Made by a program: the position numbers and the translations under genes. A model generated the notes under the pieces. The model saw nothing but the letters and a program-made list of their open reading frames with translations. It was not told the DNA's origin and made no database searches. Shown piece by piece: positions 6,373 to 11,569 of a stretch of 11,569 bases of DNA. Source of the stretch: CAYVLI01 sp964452105 [NCBI: uncultured Nitrospinota bacterium] (GTDB lineage Bacteria; JAUXIQ01); the NCBI GenBank assembly GCA_964452105.1, contig CAYVLI010000047.1, positions 1 through 11,569 on the forward strand. The letters are read 5' to 3'. Every line of letters begins with the position of its first letter. Positions within the stretch are counted from its first letter, which is position 1.

Positions 6373-7239
6373 ATGATGAAGGTTTTCATACGACTTGCCG
6401 TTGGCATTATCTTGTTGATGACCTTCCTTCATACTGATGGCGCTTTACGACCCGTTGGAGCGAGAAGCGGAGGGAACGAGGTCGTTGTCGTAAAGATAGA
6501 AGGCCCAATAACAGATTCGGAAGAGACCATAAGACAGATTAGAAGATACTCCAGCCGAGACAGCGTGGCAGCTATCATCCTGAGGATAAACAGCCCGGGC
6601 GGAGCTGTCGGTCCCACGCAAGAAATATATCAGGAAATACTTAAGCAGCGCCGGGAGGGCATGGTAGTTGTAGCATCCATGAGCAGTGTGGCAGCTTCAG
6701 GTGGATACTATATAGCCGTTGCTACGGACCGTATAGTGGCCAACCCAGGGACCATCACCGGAAGTATAGGAGTGATAATGGCTTTCCCCAACGTAAAAAA
6801 GCTGATGGATAAGCTGGGGGTGTCAGCCGAAGTAGTCAAGAGCGGCAAGTTTAAAGATACGGGCTCGCCTCTCAAAGAATTGTCAGAGGAAGAACGCAAG
6901 TATTTACAGGAAGTTATAGACGATGTTTACCAGCAGTTCTTGGAAGCTGTGGCCCGGGGAAGAAATAAAGATCAGAATGAGTTGAAGAAAATAGCAAATG
7001 GAAGAATTTTTTCAGGGAGGCAGGCCATGAAATTAGGTCTCGTGGACCAGCTCGGGAACCTGGACGACGCCATCGATCAGGCGGCAAAACTGGCCAAAAT
7101 AGAAGGGGAGCCCAAAGTGATCATGGGGCGCCATCCCCGAGGCCTATTATACTGGATACTCAGGGGCAGCTACATGAAAGAGTTGAAAAGCAAGATCATA
7201 GGGTTTCATCCCACGCTTCAATATATATGGGGGTATTGA
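6373..7239 (+). CDS. sppA: Signal peptide peptidase SppA, short single-domain form (family S49)
   Basis: SppA is a membrane-anchored serine protease that degrades cleaved signal peptides. The 288-aa protein starts with a hydrophobic anchor or signal segment (about 4-19), placing the catalytic domain outside the cytoplasm. The nucleophile is S109 in SVAASGGYYIA, and the general base is K161 in SGKFKDTGSP; their spacing of 52 residues matches Bacillus subtilis SppA (S147/K199). RINSPGG (71-77), NPGTITGSIGV (124-134) and GRIFSGRQAMKLGLVDQLG are also family features. It is the short bacterial type, not the roughly 600-aa double-domain form of Escherichia coli. The start is ATG 6373 (or 6376) after GAAGGT (6358-6363). 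The rpsA - sppA - IHF/HU order is seen in several Desulfobacterota-like genomes. Confidence 0.93.
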   Translation: MMKVFIRLAVGIILLMTFLHTDGALRPVGARSGGNEVVVVKIEGPITDSEETIRQIRRYSSRDSVAAIILRINSPGGAVGPTQEIYQEILKQRREGMVVVASMSSVAASGGYYIAVATDRIVANPGTITGSIGVIMAFPNVKKLMDKLGVSAEVVKSGKFKDTGSPLKELSEEERKYLQEVIDDVYQQFLEAVARGRNKDQNELKKIANGRIFSGRQAMKLGLVDQLGNLDDAIDQAAKLAKIEGEPKVIMGRHPRGLLYWILRGSYMKELKSKIIGFHPTLQYIWGY

Positions 7240-7300
7240 CCCTGCAAATTCGTAGCTCAAAGGAATAGAAGTTTCAAAAATATTATAATGGGAGGTTATC

Positions 7301-7576
7301 GTGACCAAAGCTGAGTTGATAGAAAAAGTCTCAGAAAGAGTCGATCTTGCCAAGAAAGATACCGAAGTCATCGTCAATACAGTATTTGATAGCATAGCCG
7401 CAGCTTTGAGCAGGAACGATAAAGTCGAGTTGAGGGGATTCGGAAGCTTCCGGATGAGGAAAAGGAATTCCAGAGAAGGTAGGAATCCGAAAACAGGGGA
7501 CACTGTCTCCATACCCGCCAAAAAGATTCCCTTCTTCAAACCTGGCAAAGAATTGAGGGAACTGGTAGATAGTTGA
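7301..7576 (+). CDS. ihfB: DNA-bending protein of the HU/IHF family, IHF beta-like
   Basis: A 91-aa DNABII protein that binds the minor groove and bends DNA in the nucleoid. The family signature RGFGSFRMRKRNSREGRNPK spans the beta-arm, with the tip proline in RNPKTG, and the C-terminal IPFFKPGKELREL closely follows the IHF beta pattern. Alpha, beta and HU subunits are hard to separate by eye; the beta call leans on the tail and on the cmk - rpsA - ihfB order known from proteobacteria. The start is GTG at 7301 with GGAGG (7291-7295) only 5 nt upstream. It lies 61 nt after sppA and is probably co-transcribed with it. Confidence 0.87.
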   Translation: MTKAELIEKVSERVDLAKKDTEVIVNTVFDSIAAALSRNDKVELRGFGSFRMRKRNSREGRNPKTGDTVSIPAKKIPFFKPGKELRELVDS

Positions 7577-7603
7577 GAGAGTCTGTTTTAGGGCTCCAGA
7601 GGA

Positions 7604-7650
7604 AATCCGGATGTAGAGGACAATAAGTTTAAGAGTCAATACACCGGATT
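7604..7650 (+). repeat. Bulged inverted repeat after the IHF/HU gene
   Basis: AATCCGG (7604-7610) pairs with CCGGATT (7644-7650). After a single bulged A (7611) the stem continues with TGTA (7612-7615) against TACA (7640-7643), giving 11 pairs and a 24-nt loop. No T run follows. It lies 27 nt after the stop and may be a 3' UTR structure of the IHF/HU message or part of a structured RNA. Confidence 0.4.
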
Positions 7651-7710
7651 GCTATAGACGAGAAAGAGTATCTGTCCCATGTTCAGGCGGTAGGTGTTCA
7701 TCACATTCTG

Positions 7711-7735
7711 GTAAAGAGTAGTAAAGGGCAGTAAG
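7711..7735 (+). repeat. Three short direct repeats, 10-nt period
   Basis: GTAAAGAG (7711), GTAAAGGG (7721) and GTAAG (7731) occur at exact 10-nt intervals, about one helical turn, immediately before the long hairpin at 7738-7773. They could be binding sites for a protein contacting one face of the DNA. They are short, so chance remains possible. Confidence 0.3.
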
Positions 7736-7737
7736 TG

Positions 7738-7773
7738 ATTTGAGGGAATCTTTAAAAAAAGGTTCCCTCAAAT
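7738..7773 (+). terminator. Long perfect hairpin before the macro-domain gene (terminator or operator)
   Basis: TTTGAGGGAA (7739-7748) pairs with TTCCCTCAAA (7763-7772). The stem extends outward by an A-T pair and inward through T-G, C-G and three T-A pairs, giving 16 pairs around an AAAA loop (7754-7757). No good T run follows on either strand, so it is an atypical intrinsic terminator. It separates the sppA-IHF transcript from the macro-miaA-hflX group and partly overlaps the candidate -35 of the latter, so an operator role is also possible. Confidence 0.5.
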
Positions 7774-7802
7774 TGCAAATGGGCACAATCTTAGACTATC
7801 TT
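7773..7802 (+). promoter_or_regulatory. Weak candidate promoter for macro-miaA-hflX
   Basis: TTGCAA (7773-7778) and TATCTT (7797-7802) are spaced 18 nt apart, each with four of six consensus matches. The placement is sensible, just after the hairpin and about 20 nt before the start codon, but the match is weak. Confidence 0.25.
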
Positions 7803-7820
7803 AAATGTGGGGAATCATAA

Positions 7821-8363
7821 ATGAGTTACATATGCGGACAGATAGAGGTTTTTCTCGAAAAAGGCGATATAACCGAGATGGAAACGGATGCCATCGTTAA
7901 TGCCGCCAACAACCATCTCTGGATGGGCGCTGGCGTGGCAGGGGCAATAAAGAAAAAGGGTGGTAAGATTATTGAGGACGAAGCAGTAAAAAAGGGACCC
8001 ATCCCCGTGGGCGAAGCCCTTGCTACCACAGCCGGAGCTTTAAAGGCAAAATATGTAATCCATGCTGCAGGAATGGGACAGGACCTCACCACCGACGCCG
8101 AGAAGATTTATAGCTGCACGCTGAACAGCCTCAAGCGCACCCGGGAATTAGGGCTTAAATCCATAGCTTTTCCCGCCATCGGGACGGGCGTGGGAGGTTT
8201 CTCGCTGGAAGTGGCAGCCGGTTCCATGATAAAGGCCGTTATCGACCATGCCGAGGCAGGAGCCGATTCTCCCGAGACGGTCTCTTTCGTGTTGTTTCAG
8301 CAAGGCATCTACAATGTTTTCCAGGAAGCGGCGGACAAACTCCTCACCCGGCAGGGCGGATGA
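7821..8363 (+). CDS. Macro-domain (ADP-ribose-binding) protein, Af1521-like
   Basis: A stand-alone 180-aa macro domain, expected to bind or hydrolyse ADP-ribose derivatives (ADP-ribosyl groups, O-acetyl-ADP-ribose, ADP-ribose-1''-phosphate) in the cytoplasm. Visible motifs are KGDIT (14-18) with the adenine-contacting Asp, DAIVNAANN (23-31), GAGVAGAI (36-43), HAAGMGQ (81-87), and the phosphate loop GTGVGGFSLE (121-130). In MacroD/YmdB-type hydrolases the glycine loop carries a catalytic Asp (GGVDGAI in YmdB); here that position is Ala, as in archaeal Af1521. Hydrolase activity is therefore uncertain. ATG at 7821 follows GGGGA (7809-7813). Its stop overlaps the miaA start by 4 nt (ATGA), so translation of the two is probably coupled, linking it to tRNA modification and HflX. 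Confidence 0.88.
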   Translation: MSYICGQIEVFLEKGDITEMETDAIVNAANNHLWMGAGVAGAIKKKGGKIIEDEAVKKGPIPVGEALATTAGALKAKYVIHAAGMGQDLTTDAEKIYSCTLNSLKRTRELGLKSIAFPAIGTGVGGFSLEVAAGSMIKAVIDHAEAGADSPETVSFVLFQQGIYNVFQEAADKLLTRQGG

Positions 8364-9322
8364 ACAATAGCAAGGGTACACTACTCGTCATCCTGGGCCC
8401 CACTGCAGTGGGGAAAACGGACATATCGCTGAAGATAGCCAGAGGATTGAGGGGAGAGATAATAAGCGCCGATTCCATGCTCATTTATCGACACATGAAT
8501 GTAGGTACCGCCAAGCCTTCTTTAGAGCAGAGGGACCCCGCAAGAGGCGGGGTAAGGCACCATCTCATAGACATTATCGACCCCGATGAGTATTACAGTG
8601 CCGCCGACTACGGGCGAGATGCCAGGAAGATAATAAACCATCTGCTGGCCAGAGAAATCCAGCCCATCATGGTGGGTGGGAGCGGTTTATACGTGAGGGC
8701 AGCCACGGAGGGAATATTCGAAGGGCCCTCTATGGACCGTTGTCTCAGGGAAGAATTAGAAGCGGAAGCCAGAAGGAAAGGAAGCAGGCATCTCCATGAA
8801 ACCATGGCCAGGGTCGACCCTCAAGCAGCGGCGCGCATAAACCCCAACGACCTCCGCAGGATAATACGGGCGCTGGAAGTTTACAGGTTGACCGGAAAGC
8901 CGATTACAACTTTTTTCTCCCGGAGCAAAGCGGGAAGAGCGCCGTTCAAACCATTGATGTTCTGCCTCATCAGGGAAAAGGAGGAACTACATCGGCGCAT
9001 AAACCGGAGAATAGACATCATGATGGAGAGAGGCTGGCTCCAGGAGGTAAAGAAGCTGCTGGAAATGGGATATTCAACAGAGCTGGTATCCATGCAAAGC
9101 TTTGGTTACAAGCGCCTGGCCGCCTGCCTGGAAGGCGAAATCGGACTGGAGGAAGCCGTGGGCCTGATAAAGAGGGACACCCGACGATTCTCCAAGAGGC
9201 AGATGACCTGGTTCAGGGGAATGGACGGCGTGAAATGGCTTGATCTCTCCGACATCCAGGGAGGAGAAGATAGAGCCGCCGAGATCATTATTGAGGAATT
9301 GGGCATTTGCGCGAACCGATAG
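8360..9322 (+). CDS. miaA: tRNA dimethylallyltransferase
   Basis: MiaA transfers a dimethylallyl group to N6 of A37 in tRNAs reading codons that begin with U, the first step to ms2i6A. The 320-aa protein is full length. It shows the P-loop GPTAVGKT (13-20), SADSMLIYRHMNVGTAKP (36-53) for prenyl donor and catalysis (D38), HHLIDIIDPDEYYSAADY (67-84), VGGSGLYV (105-112), NPNDLRRIIRALEVY for tRNA contacts and KRQMTWFRG near the C terminus. The ATG at 8360 overlaps the stop of the macro-domain gene, and its own 3' end overlaps hflX by 16 nt. hfq, which commonly sits between miaA and hflX in proteobacteria, is absent. Confidence 0.95.
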   Translation: MNNSKGTLLVILGPTAVGKTDISLKIARGLRGEIISADSMLIYRHMNVGTAKPSLEQRDPARGGVRHHLIDIIDPDEYYSAADYGRDARKIINHLLAREIQPIMVGGSGLYVRAATEGIFEGPSMDRCLREELEAEARRKGSRHLHETMARVDPQAAARINPNDLRRIIRALEVYRLTGKPITTFFSRSKAGRAPFKPLMFCLIREKEELHRRINRRIDIMMERGWLQEVKKLLEMGYSTELVSMQSFGYKRLAACLEGEIGLEEAVGLIKRDTRRFSKRQMTWFRGMDGVKWLDLSDIQGGEDRAAEIIIEELGICANR

Positions 9323-10596
9323 CTGAAGATACTCGGGAAAGAGCTTTGCTGGTTGGACTCAGGCTGGACGGCCAGGAGCTCGAGGCGACAGAGGGATCCT
9401 TAAGCGAACTCAGGAGGCTTGCGAAAACAGACGGCGCCATGGTCGTCCATCAGATTATTCAGCAGGTCAGGAAGCCAGATAGCAGGACGCTCATCGGCAA
9501 AGGCAAAGTAGAAGATATCAGCTTGTTTTGCATGGAACATGAGATAGATCTGGTGATTTTCGATGACGAACTCTCCCCCGCTCAGCAAAGGAACCTTGAG
9601 GATGAATTGAATGTGACGGTGATCGACAGGGCTCAGTTGATCCTGGAGATTTTCGCCAGGAGGGCCAGGAGCAGCGAGGGCAAGCTTCAGGTGGAGCTGG
9701 CCCAGTTGAGATATCTGCTCACAAGGCTCGTGGGCAAAGGATTGGCCATGTCTCGCCTGGGAGGGGGAATAGGCACCAGAGGACCTGGAGAGATGAAGCT
9801 CGAGGTAGATCGACGTAGAGTGAATCGGAGAATCTATAAGCTTCGGAGAGAGCTCGAAGCGGTCAAGAGGAGAAGGCGTGTGCAGAGGGCGGGAAGAGAG
9901 TCCCTGCAGATTCCGGCTGTCTCCCTGGTGGGTTACACTAATGCAGGAAAATCGACTCTGTTCAATGCGCTGACCGATGCCAGAGTCCAGGCGGATGACA
10001 GGCTATTCGCCACTCTCGATCCCACCATCAGGAGGTTGCCCTTGCCGGACGGCGGTACGGCTGTGCTCTCCGATACAGTCGGCTTTATCAGGAAGCTTCC
10101 GCATGAGCTCATAGCCGCGTTCAAAGGTACGTTGGAGGAGGTGGTGGAAGCGGATTTGCTTCTTCACGTCATAGATGCCTCAAGCGCTCAATGGGCGGAG
10201 CAGGCAGCGACTGTTCGTGGGGTTCTGCAGGAAATAGGAGCCGGTGAGAAACCCATGATCGAGGCATTGAACAAGATAGATTTGGTAAAGAACAGCCGGG
10301 AGGTCAAAAGGCTGCTGTTCAGTTTTGATAAGGGCATACCCGTCTCAGCGAGGCATGGCAGAGGATTGGAGGAATTGCTGAAGGCCATTCAGACGGAACT
10401 TCATCCTGTTATCAAGCATGTGAGATGTGCAATTCCTTATGTCCGTGGAGACATAATCTCCATGATTCACGATAAAGGGAAAGTACTCCATAAGGAATAC
10501 GGAGAAGACTCAGTAGTAATAGAGGCGGATATAGAGTATCGTTACACCAAGGTTCTGAATGAGTTTGAAAGGAACGGAGTAACAAACGAAAAGTAA
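9307..10596 (+). CDS. hflX: Ribosome-associated GTPase HflX
   Basis: HflX is a GTPase that binds the 50S subunit and splits stalled 70S ribosomes, notably under heat stress. The 429-aa protein has the N-terminal HflX domain (about 10-200), including the GKVEDI segment, KLQVELAQLRYLLTRL, and the glycine-rich GGGIGTRGPGE (152-162) followed by a basic coiled-coil region. The G domain follows: G1 GYTNAGKS (209-216), G2 T236 in FATLDPT, G3 DTVGF (256-260), G4 NKID (322-325), G5 SARHG (347-351), then a C-terminal domain. It starts at TTG 9307 inside the end of miaA, supported by GAGGAA (9293-9298) with 8 nt spacing. This implies translational coupling with miaA. Confidence 0.94.
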   Translation: MREPIAEDTRERALLVGLRLDGQELEATEGSLSELRRLAKTDGAMVVHQIIQQVRKPDSRTLIGKGKVEDISLFCMEHEIDLVIFDDELSPAQQRNLEDELNVTVIDRAQLILEIFARRARSSEGKLQVELAQLRYLLTRLVGKGLAMSRLGGGIGTRGPGEMKLEVDRRRVNRRIYKLRRELEAVKRRRRVQRAGRESLQIPAVSLVGYTNAGKSTLFNALTDARVQADDRLFATLDPTIRRLPLPDGGTAVLSDTVGFIRKLPHELIAAFKGTLEEVVEADLLLHVIDASSAQWAEQAATVRGVLQEIGAGEKPMIEALNKIDLVKNSREVKRLLFSFDKGIPVSARHGRGLEELLKAIQTELHPVIKHVRCAIPYVRGDIISMIHDKGKVLHKEYGEDSVVIEADIEYRYTKVLNEFERNGVTNEK

Positions 10597-10618
10597 ACAC
10601 CCGTTAATGTTGAAGGAT

Positions 10619-10626
10619 AGGAGGAG
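10619..10626 (+). promoter_or_regulatory. Orphan strong Shine-Dalgarno-like sequence
   Basis: AGGAGGAG (10619-10626) lies between hflX and aroK with no ATG, GTG or TTG at a workable distance downstream. aroK starts 59 nt further on and has its own AGGAG. This may be a relic, a ribosome standby site, or chance. Confidence 0.25.
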
Positions 10627-10632
10627 AAGTTC

Positions 10633-10650
10633 AGGCTGTTTTTCCAGCCT
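10633..10650 (+). repeat. Hairpin between hflX and aroK
   Basis: AGGCTG (10633-10638) pairs perfectly with CAGCCT (10645-10650) around a TTTTTC loop. No T run follows the stem, so it is at best a weak terminator. It could partly separate hflX from the aroK-aroC transcript. Confidence 0.35.
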
Positions 10651-10685
10651 CATCTGAGTCAATGCGGCAGGAGTATGTTTGAAGC

Positions 10686-11252
10686 ATGGGAAACAGACCC
10701 AGAAACATAGTGATTATCGGGTTCAAGGCCTGCGGCAAAAGCGCCGTGGGAAAAGCGCTGGCGGATAGACTTAACCTGGAGTTCATAGACCTGGACCGAC
10801 TGATAGAAAGCGCCCACGAAGGGAAAACCGGGCAGGCGATAAGCTTCAGGGAAATCTACCAACGCCTCGGAGGAGACTACTTCCGGGAGCTGGAGCAGAG
10901 CGTCCTCGACCATGCAGTGAAGAGTGAAGAAGCCGTCATATCGCTGGGAGGTGGAAGTATCATGGGAGCGCTCGATCCGGAGTCGCTTCTCCAGGAGAGC
11001 TTCTGCGTATATCTTTCGGTGGAGCCTGATATACTGTTCGGCAGGATAATGTCGGGAGGGGTTCCCGCTTTCTTCGATCCGGAGAATCCACGAGTTTCAT
11101 TCAAGGAGCTATGCGCCGGAAGGTTGCCGGTTTACGAACGTTTGGCTGATATTACTGTGGATAATACCGACCGACCGGTTGAAGAAGTGGCGGAAGAAAT
11201 AGCAACAGCGCTCGAAAAGAGATATCAGCATATAAATGGAGGTATGTCGTAG
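10686..11252 (+). CDS. aroK: Shikimate kinase, variant LID
   Basis: AroK phosphorylates shikimate to shikimate 3-phosphate using ATP. The 188-aa protein has the P-loop GFKACGKS (12-19), FIDLD (33-37) with the shikimate-binding Asp, FRELE (R67), LGGGS (87-91) and the C-terminal-side arginine in [12 protein letters not shown] (R146). Together these match the shikimate kinase fold and substrate site. The LID segment reads [10 protein letters not shown] (126-135) where classical enzymes have RPLL with an ATP-gripping arginine, so this is a variant subfamily or a related kinase. The ATG at 10686 is the only in-frame start after an upstream stop (TGA at 10680) and follows AGGAG (10669-10673) at a long 12-nt spacing. 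The neighbour aroC acts two steps later in the same pathway, which supports the assignment. Confidence 0.83.
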   Translation: MGNRPRNIVIIGFKACGKSAVGKALADRLNLEFIDLDRLIESAHEGKTGQAISFREIYQRLGGDYFRELEQSVLDHAVKSEEAVISLGGGSIMGALDPESLLQESFCVYLSVEPDILFGRIMSGGVPAFFDPENPRVSFKELCAGRLPVYERLADITVDNTDRPVEEVAEEIATALEKRYQHINGGMS

Positions 11253-11253
11253 C

Positions 11254-11569
11254 ATGCCGGGCAATAGCTTCGGACATATTTTCAGGGTGACCACCTGGGG
11301 AGAATCTCACGGGCCGGCCATAGGAGTGACGGTGGACGGATGTCCCGCCGGGCTTAAATTGGATGTGGAATTTATTCAGAGTCGATTAGACAGGCGCAGA
11401 GGCGGCCGAAGCGAGGTCACCACCAGCCGCGCGGAGCCGGACCGGGTAGAAGTCTGCTCGGGGCTTTTCGAAGGACATACCACCGGCACTCCCATATCCA
11501 TGCTCCTCAGAAATGAAGACGCCGATTCATCCAGCTATGAAGAGATAAAAGACCTCTACAGGCCGGGAC
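11254..11569 (+). CDS. aroC: Chorismate synthase, 5' part (cut by window end)
   Basis: AroC converts 5-enolpyruvylshikimate 3-phosphate to chorismate and needs reduced FMN. The first 105 codons are visible and open to the window edge, against a usual length of roughly 350-400 aa. Diagnostic motifs include [15 protein letters not shown] (10-24), the signature region near the N terminus, [39 protein letters not shown] and the final YRPG. ATG at 11254 begins one base after the aroK stop. GGAGGT (11238-11243), inside the aroK 3' end, serves as the ribosome-binding site at 10 nt. aroK and aroC therefore look like one transcription unit. Confidence 0.95.
   Translation, partial: MPGNSFGHIFRVTTWGESHGPAIGVTVDGCPAGLKLDVEFIQSRLDRRRGGRSEVTTSRAEPDRVEVCSGLFEGHTTGTPISMLLRNEDADSSSYEEIKDLYRPG

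Noticed and set aside
7236-7289. TTGACC (7236) and TATAAT (7284-7289) as a promoter for the IHF/HU gene
   Set aside because: The two hexamers are more than 40 nt apart, and a start from this -10 would fall on or next to the ribosome-binding site. No proper -35 lies at 16-18 nt.
10607-10657. Small open frame of 16 codons before aroK as a possible attenuator leader peptide
   Set aside because: It has no ribosome-binding site and no run of aromatic amino-acid codons, so it does not resemble an amino-acid attenuator.
1-11569. Mobile element, defence system or CRISPR array
   Set aside because: No transposase, integrase, nuclease, toxin-antitoxin pair or regularly spaced repeat was found on either strand. 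All long plus-strand frames are core metabolic or translation genes.

Overview
This window looks like a chromosomal housekeeping region from a Gram-negative bacterium with mid-range GC. The order cmk - rpsA - sppA - IHF/HU-type gene, preceded by pheA - hisC - tyrA and followed by miaA - hflX and aroK - aroC, is most like Desulfobacterota ('Deltaproteobacteria') or Nitrospirota. This placement rests on gene order and protein style only, so it is tentative. Every large gene reads left to right (+ strand). No tRNA, rRNA, insertion sequence, prophage or CRISPR array is visible.

Layout. Positions 1-166 hold a possible terminator of an upstream gene, a candidate sigma70-type promoter and the pheA ribosome-binding site. 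Positions 167-3969 hold an aromatic amino-acid block: pheA (prephenate dehydratase with a degenerate-looking chorismate mutase domain), hisC-type aminotransferase and tyrA (prephenate dehydrogenase), closely followed by cmk (CMP kinase). An AT-rich leader (3970-4118) precedes rpsA (ribosomal protein S1, six S1 domains and a long acidic tail containing a recent 96-nt duplication). A hairpin-rich gap (6198-6372) leads to sppA (signal peptide peptidase) and an IHF-beta/HU-type gene. The longest non-coding stretch (7577-7820, 244 nt) contains two sizeable inverted repeats and short direct repeats. After it come three overlapping genes, macro-domain protein - miaA - hflX (4-nt and 16-nt overlaps). 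A short gap with a hairpin leads to aroK (shikimate kinase), with aroC (chorismate synthase) cut by the window edge.

How the genes work together. AroK and AroC act in the last steps of the shikimate pathway and supply chorismate. PheA, TyrA and the aminotransferase carry the prephenate branches to phenylalanine and tyrosine. The two halves of this pathway are split by about 7 kb of translation, nucleotide, chromatin and stress genes. aroA (EPSP synthase), often found between tyrA and cmk, is absent, and hfq, often found between miaA and hflX, is also absent.

I do not see an obviously new multi-gene system. The items most worth checking are the apparent loss of chorismate mutase active-site residues in PheA, an exact 12-mer shared by the rpsA and sppA leaders, the structured 244-nt gap before the macro-domain gene, the macro-miaA-hflX coupling, the unusual LID of the shikimate kinase, and the duplicated acidic tail of S1.
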